Of a stretch of DNA of 64,000 nt, positions 43,896 to 52,956 are shown in pieces. The position numbers and the translations under genes were made by a program. Positions within the stretch are counted from its first letter, which is position 1, and every line of letters starts with the position of its first letter. The notes under the pieces were generated by a model. It did not search any database. It worked only from the letters and a program-made list of their open reading frames with translations, and was not told the DNA's origin. Origin of the DNA: Streptomyces asoensis (GTDB taxonomy: Bacteria; Actinomycetota; Actinomycetes; Streptomycetales; Streptomycetaceae); contig NZ_CP049838.1 in the NCBI RefSeq assembly GCF_013085465.1, forward strand, positions 9,114,001-9,178,000. Direction: 5' to 3'.

Positions 43896-45248
43896 TCACA
43901 GCTCGAAGGACTCGTGGTGGATACGGCTGTCCGGGACCCCGGCGGCGCGCAGTGCCTCGTACAGATCCCGCGCGAACCCGTGCGGGCCGCACAGATACAC
44001 GTCGTGGGCGTCCAGGTCGGGCACCGCCGCGCGCAGGGAAGGGGCCGTGAGGTCCGGCCGCCGACCTTGGGGAGCGTTGAGCGCGTACAGCACCTTCGCC
44101 CCGCGCCACCGCGCGACGGTCTCCAGCTCGGCGCCCAGCGCGAGGTCCTCGGCCGTGCGGGCGCGGTAGAGGAGGGTGACCTCGCCGGGCAGCGTCTCGA
44201 ACAGCGCCCGCAGCGGGGTGATGCCGACGCCGCCCGCGATGAGCAGGGCCTTGTGCGCGCTCTGCCGGTCCGCGGTCAGCGCCCCGTACGGCCCCTCCAC
44301 CCACACGCGGGTGCCCGGCCGCAGCAGGCCGACGGCGGCACTGTGGTCGCCGAGTGCCTTGACGGTGATGCGCAGCAGGTCGGGGCGCGGCGGCGCCGAC
44401 AGGGAGTACGGCGTGGAGGTCCAGCGCATGCCCTCGGTGAGGAACCGCCAGCGCAGGAACTGCCCCGGCCGCGCGCCCAGTTCGTCCAGTCGTCGGCCGC
44501 GGACGACGACGGAGTGCACGCCCGGTGCCTCCCGGTGCACGGAGTCGACCCGCAGTCGGTGACGCAGGTTGAGCCGTATCGGAGTCAGGACACGGAACCA
44601 CACCACCAGGGCCGCGACGCCGAGGTACAGCACGTACCAGGCGGCCTGAACGGGCCGGCTGCCGACGAGGTCGGACCCCAGGGCGAGCTGGTGGCCGAAG
44701 GCGAGGAAGACCGCGGCGTACGTCAGCAGGTGCGTGTAGAACCAGAACTCGTGGCTGACCCGGTCGCGTACCGCGCGGGCCGAGACGATCCCGACCGCGA
44801 ACAGGATGAAGGTGCCGGCGGTGGCCTTGAGCATCTCCGGGTAGTCCAGGACCACCGTGAGCGTCTCGTGCACGAATGACGAACCGTCCTGGGCGGCGTA
44901 CCCGAGCAGGATCAGCACGACGTGCGCCACCAGCAGACAGATCGTGTAGCGGCCCGCCATCGCGTGCCAGCGCGTCACCCGGTCCGCCCCGATGCGCCGC
45001 TCCAGGAGCGGGACGCGGGCCATGAGACCGACGAGGACGGCGCAGGCGTACCCGCACAGCAGTCCCGCGATCCGCCCGGCCCCCGTCAGCCGGCCCGAGG
45101 CGCCCACGACCGACCCCGTGTCGTGCCACCACAGGGCGACCACGGCGGCGGCACCGCCCCACAGGACGGCGAGCACGGGGCCGACGGGGGAGCGCCGTGG
45201 AGCGGGAGGCGCCGGGGCCACCCTTCGTCGCGCGTAGGCCGTCGTCAT
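43896..45248 (-). CDS. Ferric reductase-like flavocytochrome with FAD/NAD(P)H domain
   Basis: This 450-residue protein has about six TM helices of the ferric-reductase type carrying haem-ligand histidines (RWHAMAGRYTICLLVAHVVL, HEFWFYTHLLTYAAVFLAFGHQL). A cytosolic ferredoxin-reductase-like domain follows (PGQFLRWRF, STPYSLSA, LLIAGGVGITPLRALFE, CGPHGFARDL). It moves electrons from NAD(P)H across the membrane. I prefer the ATG at 45248 (GAAGGGA 8 nt upstream) to that at 45254. It forms an operon with the FMN-binding protein and is divergent from a two-component system. Confidence 0.85.
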   Translation of the reverse strand: MTTAYARRRVAPAPPAPRRSPVGPVLAVLWGGAAAVVALWWHDTGSVVGASGRLTGAGRIAGLLCGYACAVLVGLMARVPLLERRIGADRVTRWHAMAGRYTICLLVAHVVLILLGYAAQDGSSFVHETLTVVLDYPEMLKATAGTFILFAVGIVSARAVRDRVSHEFWFYTHLLTYAAVFLAFGHQLALGSDLVGSRPVQAAWYVLYLGVAALVVWFRVLTPIRLNLRHRLRVDSVHREAPGVHSVVVRGRRLDELGARPGQFLRWRFLTEGMRWTSTPYSLSAPPRPDLLRITVKALGDHSAAVGLLRPGTRVWVEGPYGALTADRQSAHKALLIAGGVGITPLRALFETLPGEVTLLYRARTAEDLALGAELETVARWRGAKVLYALNAPQGRRPDLTAPSLRAAVPDLDAHDVYLCGPHGFARDLYEALRAAGVPDSRIHHESFEL

Positions 45249-45320
45249 CCGCATGTCCCTTCGGCTGTCCGTACGACCCCCGGTTCTTCGGCCGTCCGGG
45301 ACGACACTGTGCCGACGCAA

Positions 45321-45339
45321 CCTCTGAGCCCGCTCTCAG
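45321..45339 (-). promoter_or_regulatory. Candidate response-regulator box near the reductase promoter
   Basis: CCTCTGAG (45321-45328) and GCTCTCAG (45332-45339) repeat with an 11-bp period and are the reverse complement of the boxes at 45416-45435. They lie 73 bp upstream of the ferric-reductase start, oriented towards it. Confidence 0.5.
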
Positions 45340-45415
45340 CGACCGACGGGCGACGCGGACCCGCCGCAGGTCGGAGGGTCGCCCAGGTGATCGGTGCCGA
45401 CCGGCGGCACGGCGC

Positions 45416-45435
45416 ACTCAGAGGGAACTCAGAGG
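45416..45435 (+). promoter_or_regulatory. Direct-repeat box upstream of the response regulator
   Basis: ACTCAGAGG occurs at 45416-45424 and 45427-45435, an 11-bp period typical of OmpR/PhoB-type binding sites. It is about 50 bp before the regulator start and fits autoregulation. Confidence 0.6.
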
Positions 45436-45483
45436 TTGGGAAGACAGCTCATGTCGTGGCGAGACCGCATCCTGGTAGCTGAG

Positions 45484-46229
<746 letters not shown>

Positions 46230-46233
<4 letters not shown>

Positions 46234-47801
46234 GGAGGGGGGCACGACAGCGCCCCGCACGCGGTCCGCTCCGGCGCGGGGCGAGGCGGTGGCCGGCCCG
46301 GCTGCCCCGGCCGCACACGTTGCGGGCGCGGCTCACCACCGGCCTCGTCGTGCTGCTCGCGGTCAGCTGCGCGGCCGTCGGGGTGGCGGCGGTGGTGGAG
46401 CTGAACGGCTTTCTGACCGGCCGCCTCGACCAGCAGCTGCGCGACGCGGGCGAACGGTTCCCGGCGAGCCTGGAGCACGGCGGGACGCTGCCCTCCGATC
46501 ACGACGGCGACGGTGACGGCGACAAGGACGGTGACGGGGATGGCGACACCCGCCGGCAGACCGTCGGCACCTTCGGAGCCCGGCTCGTCGGCGACACGGT
46601 CACGAACGCCGCGGTGGTGGGCTCCGGCGCGGGCACGGGCGCGGGCGCGGGCGCGGGCGCGCTGGACGTTGCGCTCGACGCCGCGGACAGGAGAACGCTC
46701 GCCTCGGTGCCGACGGACGGCAGAGGGCACACGATCGATCTCTCCGCGCTGGACGACTACCGCGTGATGGCGGTCCAGGGCAGAGACGGCGATGTTTTGA
46801 TCACCGGGCTGCCCACGGAATCCGTCGAGGCCACCGTCCACCGGCTGGAACTGGTCGCCGCAGTCGTCTTCGGCGCCGCGCTGGTCGTGGCCGGCTTCGC
46901 GGGAGCGCTCTGGGTGCGCTGGTCGCTGCGACCGCTCAGCAGGGTGGCCGCGACCGCCACGAAGGTCAGTCGGCTACCGCTCTCCAGCGGCGAGGTGGGT
47001 CTCTGGCCGCGCGCGCCCGAGGCCGACCCGCGCAGCGAGGTCGGACGGGTCGCCGACGCCTTCAACACGATGCTCGGCCACGTCGAGGACGCGCTGACCA
47101 AACGGCACGCGAGCGAAGAGCGGCTGCGCAGTTTCGCCGCCGACGCCAGCCACGAGCTGCGCACGCCGGTGGCGTCGATCCGCGGCCACGCGGAACTGGC
47201 ACTGCTCCACCCCGGTCCGGTGCCACAGAAGGTGGCGCGGGCCCTGGAACGCATCGAGGCGGAAGCGGCCCGCATGGGCGAGATGGTCGACGACCTGCTG
47301 CTGCTCGCCCGCCTCGACGCGGGCCGTCCCCTGGAGCGCCTTCCCGTCGACCTGACCCGTCTGGTCCTGGACGCGGTGACGGACGCGCAGGCCGCGGGCC
47401 CCGGACACCGCTGGACGCTGGAGCTTTCCGAGGAGCCGGTGACGGTGACGGGTGACGCCCACCGGCTCCATCAGGTGCTGGCCAACCTGCTGGCCAACGC
47501 CCGCCTCCACACACCCGTCGGCAGCACGATCACCATCTCGCTGGAGACCGACGACGGCATGGCGGTGCTCAAGGTCCACGACGACGGCCCCGGCGTCGCC
47601 GCGGACGTCCAGCCCAGGGTCTTCGAACGCTTCACACACGGGGACCGCCGCCGCACGGAGGGCGTGGAGAGCGGCACGGGCACCGGCCTCGGCCTGTCGA
47701 TCGTGGCGGCGGTGGCAGAGGCCCACGGTGGCGGCGTCGCCCTCGAAAGCGCTCCCGGCTCGACCACCTTCACGGTACGGGTCCCCGCCGCCAAGGGGTG
47801 A
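46230..47801 (+). CDS. Sensor histidine kinase with Asp-Gly repeat in sensor domain
   Basis: This 523-residue kinase has TM1 (about 36-56), an extracellular sensor (about 57-205), TM2 (about 206-230), HAMP, a dimerisation domain with ASHELRTP (His308) and an ATPase domain with NLLANARLHTP, DDGPGV and GTGLGLSIV. The sensor contains DGDGDGDKDGDGDGD (residues 92-106), resembling Ca-binding Asp loops, and a Gly/Ala run (GAGTGAGAGAGA). The GTG start overlaps the regulator stop (GTGA). The ligand is unknown; a divalent metal is suggested by the Asp repeat. Confidence 0.87.
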
Positions 47802-47805
47802 TCGG

Positions 47806-47885
47806 CCACTGGTGTCCTCCGGGTCGTAGAGGCCGCTCCAGGCGGCCTCGCGGCCGTTGATCAGGTCGCTGAGTCGGCGGAGTCG
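47806..47885 (-). pseudogene. Possible C-terminal remnant of a FAD oxidoreductase
   Basis: In the gap between convergent genes the minus strand reads LRRLSDLINGREAAWSGLYDPED, similar to the C-terminal end of Streptomyces FAD-dependent oxidoreductases of the Rieske-tailed type (LIRGRENPWA-like). Only about 25 codons remain and a stop lies just upstream, so this is a weak call. Confidence 0.3.
47829..47849. terminator. Hairpin between convergent kinase and GNAT genes
   Basis: A perfect 8-bp stem GAGGCCGC / GCGGCCTC with a 5-nt loop starts 28 bp after the histidine kinase stop and could serve both transcripts. Confidence 0.5.
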
Positions 47886-47890
47886 TCACG

Positions 47891-48427
47891 TCACTCGAAT
47901 GCGTTACCGTGCGCCGTCGCCACCTCGGGCGGAATGAGGAACTCGAACTCGGGGCGGTCCCATGCCACGGCCGGCGGGTTCGCGGAGGCGGTCCCGGTAC
48001 GTACCGCACCCTCGCTGCGGTAGAAGCCCTCGGCGGGAGGATGCGACACCACCAGGACGCGGTCGAGCTCGGCGGCGCGGGCCTCGGACTTCATGTGTGC
48101 CACGAGCAGCCGTCCGATGCCACGTCCCTGTGCTCCGTCGGCCACGAACAGCAGGTCGAGCTCCGGTGGGGCGAGGACGAGCGAGTAGAACCCGAGGACA
48201 GGGCTGTGGTGCTCGTCGGCGGCGACGGCCACGAAGACGCGGTGGGTCTCGATGTAGTCGGGTCCCACCCGGTAGTCCGCGACCATGGGCGCGTACGGAC
48301 CTTCGTAGGCGCGTGAGCCGCGCACGAGCCGCGTGAGCCGTTTGGCGTCCCGCGCCACGGCCCGGCGTATCGTGATCGGCCCACCCCTGGGCGTAATGCC
48401 TGAGTTCATCAGGAGAGTATTACGCAT
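47891..48427 (-). CDS. GNAT family N-acetyltransferase
   Basis: This 178-residue GNAT protein begins its fold at ITIRRAVARDAKRLTRLV. The acetyl-CoA loop is LLFVADGAQGRGIGRLLVAHM (GQGRGIG type), and PPAEGFYRSEGAVRTGT is the usual C-terminal segment. The acceptor is unknown. The ATG at 48427 overlaps the stop of the STAND gene by 8 nt (ATGCGTAA), which suggests translational coupling; ATG 48409 is an alternative start. Confidence 0.82.
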   Translation of the reverse strand: MRNTLLMNSGITPRGGPITIRRAVARDAKRLTRLVRGSRAYEGPYAPMVADYRVGPDYIETHRVFVAVAADEHHSPVLGFYSLVLAPPELDLLFVADGAQGRGIGRLLVAHMKSEARAAELDRVLVVSHPPAEGFYRSEGAVRTGTASANPPAVAWDRPEFEFLIPPEVATAHGNAFE

Positions 48428-51293
48428 CGGGAAGCGACTTCTTGCGACGAGCGGTTGAGGGAGATCGGCCGCGGGAACGGCGCGTGAGCATTTCGAGCGT
48501 ACGGCAGCTGCTGAGCATCGGGATCGGGAGGGGGCGGAAGAGGTGGAGGCAAGCCTTCACCAGGTGCTTCAAGGCGCCCCAGTACTGCTTCGGCGCCTGC
48601 TCGTTGCCCTCGTCCAGCAGTCTCTGCATGATTCTGGTCAGGCTCGCCCACGACCGGAGAGCGGCGGTGATGCGACCCGCTCGCTGCTGCGCGGCTCCGA
48701 GGGCGAGGAGAATTCTGATTTCCTGGTCGAGCCCGTCGTTCTCCGGCAGGTTGGCCAGGACCCAGGTGTACAGGGCCATGGCCTTGTCGGCTCGTGGTGT
48801 GTCCCGGACGGGTAGACCCAGGTCGCTCAGTGCTCTCCTCTCGCACCATGTGTCCTCCAGCTCGTGGTAGATGCCGACCGCTCTGACGTGGGCTTCCGTC
48901 GCCTCCAGTCGGCGCCGCCCGCATTTCAGCGTGGTGGCGAGGCGTTTCAGTGCCTCGGCCTCCTTGTGCCGGTCACCGCGGGCCCGGAACAGCGCGACCT
49001 CTCGCTCGTGCACCTCGGCGGCCTCGGTGAGGCGGCCGGCCGCACGCAGTGCGATACCGAGGTCGTCCAGCACCGTGATCAACAGGCTTTCCTCGTCGCG
49101 CTCCTCGTGGATGGCCGCCGCCCCGCGGTGGGCCGTGACGGCCTCGTCGTACCGGCCGAGCTGCTGGAGTCTGTTGCCCAGGGCGTTCAGCGCCACGGCC
49201 TCCAGAGCGCGGTCGCACACCTTGTGGCAGATGTTCACGAGCCTCTCGTAGTTGTCCACCGTCTCCTCCAGGCTCATGTCGCTCACCGCCCACAGGTGCT
49301 GCATGGCGATGGCCTGATGGTGCTCGTCGCCGCGCTCCTGGTAGAGGACGAGAGCGCGGCGGTACGTGTCGACGGCTTCGGTGGACTGTTTCATCGCGAA
49401 CAACGTGTCTCCGAGGCGCATGAGTTGGAGGCCCTCGTGATGCCAGTCGCCCATCTCGGAGAAGTGCCGGACGGTCTCGGTGAGCACGTCGGCGGCCTCC
49501 CTGTACCGGTGCGTGTCATGAAGTGTGTCGGCCAGGCCCATGAGCGCCTTGCCGATGCAGCCCTGGTCGCCGAGTTCCTGGCTGAGGGCCAGGCTCTCGG
49601 CATGGGCCTCGGCGGCTTCCTCGAACCTCTGGGCCCGCCGGAGCGAGGAGCCGAGGTTGGTCAGTGCCGAGACCTGGCGTTGCCGGTCGCCGCGTGCCCG
49701 GCTGATGTCCAGACTCCTGGTGGCGGCCTCCACCGCCTCCGGCAGCCGTCCAGAGTTGGGGAGGGCTTCGCTCAGGTAGTACAGGGCGGTGGCCTCACAG
49801 CAGGGATGGCCGATCTCGCGGGCGCAGTCGACGGCCAGCTGCGCGGCGGTCACGGCGTCGGCGGCGTAACTGCCCCGGCCCAGCAGGAACAGACGCATCT
49901 TCTCCTGGAGGTCCAGTACCGCACGCGGGTGTCCGGTGGCCGCGGCCCGGACGATGAGCGCCACCAGGTTGGCCCGTTCTTCCTCCAGCCATTGCACGGC
50001 GTGTGCACGGTCCCGGAAGCCACTCGGCAACGGTCCGTCGTCATAGGTGTGCAGATGTGCGTTCGCCGCGTGCGCGAGATCCTGACAGTGCTTCAACAGG
50101 CGCGTGAAGGCGGCGGTCCGCCACTTGGCGCTGTCACTTTCGACCAGCGTGGCCGCGTAGACGCGGAGGAGGTCGTGCATCCGCCAGCGTTCCGAGCCCA
50201 CGGGCTGCTCCGCCAGCAGTCCGGCCCGGGCGAGCGCGGCAAGGGCGTCCCGGGTCCGGGCCGCCGACCGTCCCCAGAGTGCCGCCGCCGCGCCCGTGCT
50301 GATGTCCGGGCCGGGATTGAGCGCGAGTTGCCGGAACACCTGGCGGTGGTGCGGAAGCAACCGTCGGTACGAGAGGCGGAACGCCGCCTGGACTGCCGTC
50401 GTATGCCCGCCGTCTTCGTAGCACAGCACGTCGAGGCGGGTGTGGGCGTCGGCCAGGTCGGCGGCGAGCGCGGCGATCGGCCGTCCCGCGTCGGTGGTGA
50501 GCAGGGAAGCGGCGATCTGAAGGGCGAGCGGATGGTGGCCGCAGTGTCCGGCGAGATCGGCGAGCGCGTCGGCCTCCCGCTGCGGGCGTGGATCGTCGGG
50601 CCGGGCATACCTCAGCGCCTCGGCGATCAGATCGGCGGCACCGCGTGGCGTCAGTTCGTCCAAGCCGATCAGCCGAGCCCGCAGAGAGGGGCCGGTGAGA
50701 AGGTGACGGGAGGTCACCAGCAGTCGGTGCTCCGAGCGGGCGGGGACGAGGCGTTCGATCTGTGCGGCGCTGGACGCGTCGTCGGCGATCAGCAGCACCG
50801 CCCTGCCCTCGTCGGCGAGCCGGTTGAGCGCGGCCTGGCAGAGGCCCGTCTGCTCGTCCGGTGTCATCGCGTCGTCCACGCACAACGCCCGCGCCAGTGT
50901 GCCGACGGCCTCCTCCGCGCCGACCGGCCCGGCCGGATCGTAGCCCCGCAGGTGAAGGAAGACGGCGCCCCCGGGGAACCACCCCCGCGCCATGGCCCGG
51001 TGGGCGACATGGAGGGCCAGAGCGGTCTTGCCGATGCCGGGCAGTCCGGACAGCACCGAGACGACGGTGGCGGCTCGCGCCCGGGACGAGGGGGCGAGCA
51101 GCGCAAGTACGGCCTCGGCTTCCTTCTCCCGGCCGGCCAGGTGCGTCGGCTCCGCGGGGAGCCGCAGCATCGGCGACGGGTCCGCGGCGCCCGACGCGCA
51201 GACCATGTTGCCGCTGCCGCTGATCTGGATGACATGGCCGTGTCCGGATGCCGTGGCGGCCTGTGCCTGCCCGGCCGTGGTCCTACCGATCAC
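48420..51293 (-). CDS. STAND/NB-ARC ATPase with TPR repeats and N-terminal amyloid-type motif
   Basis: This NLR-like protein of about 957 residues has a short N-terminal motif (QAATASGHGHVIQISGSGN, residues 11-29) with the V/I-Q-V/I-x-G...N pattern of RHIM-type amyloid motifs. The NB-ARC module follows: P-loop SGLPGIGKTALA, Walker B AVLLIADDASS, LLVTSRHLL, GHHPLALQIA and an MHD motif (RWRMHDLLRVYA). The C-terminal 500 residues are TPR-type helices, the probable sensor. I chose the GTG at 51293; starts at 51296 or ATG 51341 are possible. It overlaps the upstream membrane-protein gene by 11 nt. It probably oligomerises on sensing a trigger and templates the partner's motif. Confidence 0.85.
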   Translation of the reverse strand: MIGRTTAGQAQAATASGHGHVIQISGSGNMVCASGAADPSPMLRLPAEPTHLAGREKEAEAVLALLAPSSRARAATVVSVLSGLPGIGKTALALHVAHRAMARGWFPGGAVFLHLRGYDPAGPVGAEEAVGTLARALCVDDAMTPDEQTGLCQAALNRLADEGRAVLLIADDASSAAQIERLVPARSEHRLLVTSRHLLTGPSLRARLIGLDELTPRGAADLIAEALRYARPDDPRPQREADALADLAGHCGHHPLALQIAASLLTTDAGRPIAALAADLADAHTRLDVLCYEDGGHTTAVQAAFRLSYRRLLPHHRQVFRQLALNPGPDISTGAAAALWGRSAARTRDALAALARAGLLAEQPVGSERWRMHDLLRVYAATLVESDSAKWRTAAFTRLLKHCQDLAHAANAHLHTYDDGPLPSGFRDRAHAVQWLEEERANLVALIVRAAATGHPRAVLDLQEKMRLFLLGRGSYAADAVTAAQLAVDCAREIGHPCCEATALYYLSEALPNSGRLPEAVEAATRSLDISRARGDRQRQVSALTNLGSSLRRAQRFEEAAEAHAESLALSQELGDQGCIGKALMGLADTLHDTHRYREAADVLTETVRHFSEMGDWHHEGLQLMRLGDTLFAMKQSTEAVDTYRRALVLYQERGDEHHQAIAMQHLWAVSDMSLEETVDNYERLVNICHKVCDRALEAVALNALGNRLQQLGRYDEAVTAHRGAAAIHEERDEESLLITVLDDLGIALRAAGRLTEAAEVHEREVALFRARGDRHKEAEALKRLATTLKCGRRRLEATEAHVRAVGIYHELEDTWCERRALSDLGLPVRDTPRADKAMALYTWVLANLPENDGLDQEIRILLALGAAQQRAGRITAALRSWASLTRIMQRLLDEGNEQAPKQYWGALKHLVKACLHLFRPLPIPMLSSCRTLEMLTRRSRGRSPSTARRKKSLPDA

Positions 51294-51468
51294 CACGCTC
51301 GAAACCTGTCGTACGGTCGTTCCCGCCGACCTGGGTGACACGGGCCCGGCCCGATGCCGTGGCGCGCTGCGTCACTCTGCCTGGGCGCTCCTCGGGAACG
51401 GCGTGCCCGAGGCCTCGGTGCCCCGCGACCTGGGTGACCCGGGCGGCATCCGATGCTGTGGCCTCCTG
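51216..51468 (-). repeat. Three copies of an amyloid-type motif spanning two genes
   Basis: The peptide pattern Q-x-A-T-A-S-x4-V-x-Q-V/I-x-G is encoded three times: 51421-51468 and 51322-51369 (membrane protein residues 94-109 and 127-142) and 51216-51263 (STAND residues 11-26). Spacing between the copies is 99 and 106 bp. The DNA copies share GATGC-GTGGC cores and, for the first two, an ACCTGGGTGAC block, showing duplication. Confidence 0.8.
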
Positions 51469-51747
51469 CTGCACCGCCTGCCCGCCGGGCCCGGGAGGGT
51501 GCGGCGTCTCAGGCGAGAGGTTGTCCGGAGGGACGGAGCCGGGGCGCCGCTCGTTCCCCGCCCACCAGCCGGCCGCCCCTCCGACCAGCGTGGCCACCGT
51601 CGTCGCGAACGCCGTCGCCACCGCCCACCGGTCGGCGTCCGCCCGGGGGAGGAAGCCGAACGGAGCGGCCCGTGCCGACCACAGACAGATCACGAACGAA
51701 CCGGCCCCCGCGAACACCGTGACGGCCCAACGCCTCGCGCGTTGCAT
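51283..51747 (-). CDS. Small two-TM membrane protein with C-terminal amyloid motifs (candidate effector)
   Basis: This 154-residue protein starts at the ATG at 51747 behind a GGGGGAA site. Residues 8-26 and 42-62 are TM helices. A Pro-rich linker (about 68-92) leads to a cytosolic tail with two copies of QxATASxxARVTQVxG (94-109 and 127-142). The same motif begins the STAND ATPase encoded by the overlapping next gene. By analogy with fungal HET-S/NWD2 and bacterial NLR-effector pairs, the tail would be driven into amyloid by the STAND protein and the TM part would then damage the membrane. No match to a named effector family is claimed. Confidence 0.72.
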   Translation of the reverse strand: MQRARRWAVTVFAGAGSFVICLWSARAAPFGFLPRADADRWAVATAFATTVATLVGGAAGWWAGNERRPGSVPPDNLSPETPHPPGPGGQAVQQEATASDAARVTQVAGHRGLGHAVPEERPGRVTQRATASGRARVTQVGGNDRTTGFERGDR

Positions 51748-51942
51748 GCGTTCCCCCTTGTCTCGACGCGTGATGTCAGAGGTACAGCGGGAAACGGCCC
51801 ACCGGGAGCAAAACATGGAAAGCACGGACAGAGCCGCCCTCTTCGGGTAGCTCACGATCCGAGCCGCGTCCACAGCGGTCCCGTGGCAATGCCGTGCTTC
51901 GCCGGCTTCGTCTGCTCTCGTTCGGCGTGCAGGGCCGGGCCA

Positions 51943-52956
51943 CTACTGGAGGGCGTGAACCGCGGCTGCGAACAGCGGGGGCATCCGGGACGCAGCGGGG
52001 ACGATGAGGCGGGCGGTGCCGGGACGGCGGCTCGCGGCCAGCAGGGCCCCGGTCAGCAGCCGGTGTCGTCGGGTCAGCCGCACCCAGGCACGCTCGTACT
52101 CGTCCGGCCGGCCGTCGGCCAGGCAGCGGACGGCGGCCCCGGCCGTCGCCAGCGCGAGGGCGATGCCCTCGCCGGTGAGGGCGTCCAGGTAGCCTGCGGC
52201 GTCGCCGACGAGCAGGACACGGCCGGCGGTTCTGCGCCGCACCCGCTGTCGCAGCGGTCCGGCGCCGCGTACCCGAGTCGCGGCCGGGCCGCGCAGCGAG
52301 GCGGTGAGCGTCGGGAAGGCGGCCAGGTGCCCGTCGTACCCGCGGCGGTCACGGCTGAGGATCGCGACGCCCACCAGGTCGTCGTCGACCGGTGTCACAT
52401 AGGCCTCGCCGTGCCGTGACCAGTGGACCTCCACGAAGTCCGTCCACGGCTCGGCGCGGTAGTGCCGGCGCAGTCCGTAGCGACCATGGGGGCGGCCCGG
52501 CAGTTCCAGCCCCAGGCCACGGCGCACCGGGGAGTGCAGGCCGTCGGCGGCGATCAGCCAACGGGCCGTGATTCCCGCGGCGGTGACCGTGTCCGTGCTC
52601 TGGTACACCTCGCCCACCTTGCCCGGCAGCATGCGCACGCCGAGGTCGAGGGCGCGCTGGTGCAGCGCGGAGTGCAGCGTCGTACGGCGGACTCCCAGCC
52701 CGTTGCCGCCGCGGAAGGGCGCGTCGGCGCGGGCGGTGCCGTCCAGGTAGCGGATGCCTCGCAGTGCGCGGCCGGTGACCTCGACGCCCAGTGTGCGCAA
52801 CGCGGCTACACCGCCGGGCATGACGCCTTCTCCGCAGGCCTTGTCCACGGGCGAGGTCCGGGGCTCGACGACGACGGCCTCCAGGCCGGCGAGCGCGGCG
52901 TGGACGGCGGCGGCCAGGCCGGCCGGTCCGCCGCCGGCCACCAGGACGTCGATCAC
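51943..52956 (-). CDS. srsC: FAD-dependent phenolic-lipid hydroxylase, SrsC-like
   Basis: This 337-residue flavoprotein of the geranylgeranyl-reductase/PHBH type has the FAD motif VLVAGGGPAGLAAAVHAALAG, a DG-type motif WLIAADGLHSPVRR and the second FAD-binding motif GRVLLVGDAAGYLDALTGEG. It is the third gene of an srsABC-type operon. In S. griseus the corresponding enzyme hydroxylates alkylresorcinols to alkylquinols. The ATG at 52956 overlaps the srsB stop by 4 nt. Confidence 0.82.
   Translation of the reverse strand: MIDVLVAGGGPAGLAAAVHAALAGLEAVVVEPRTSPVDKACGEGVMPGGVAALRTLGVEVTGRALRGIRYLDGTARADAPFRGGNGLGVRRTTLHSALHQRALDLGVRMLPGKVGEVYQSTDTVTAAGITARWLIAADGLHSPVRRGLGLELPGRPHGRYGLRRHYRAEPWTDFVEVHWSRHGEAYVTPVDDDLVGVAILSRDRRGYDGHLAAFPTLTASLRGPAATRVRGAGPLRQRVRRRTAGRVLLVGDAAGYLDALTGEGIALALATAGAAVRCLADGRPDEYERAWVRLTRRHRLLTGALLAASRRPGTARLIVPAASRMPPLFAAAVHALQ

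Noticed and set aside
48864..51338. 824-codon plus-strand ORF over the STAND gene
   Set aside because: The minus strand carries P-loop, MHD and TPR motifs; the plus frame has none.
51294..51341. ATG start for the STAND protein at 51341
   Set aside because: It would overlap the membrane-protein gene by 59 nt; GTG 51293 gives an 11-nt overlap and places the motif at the N-terminus. It is kept as an alternative.
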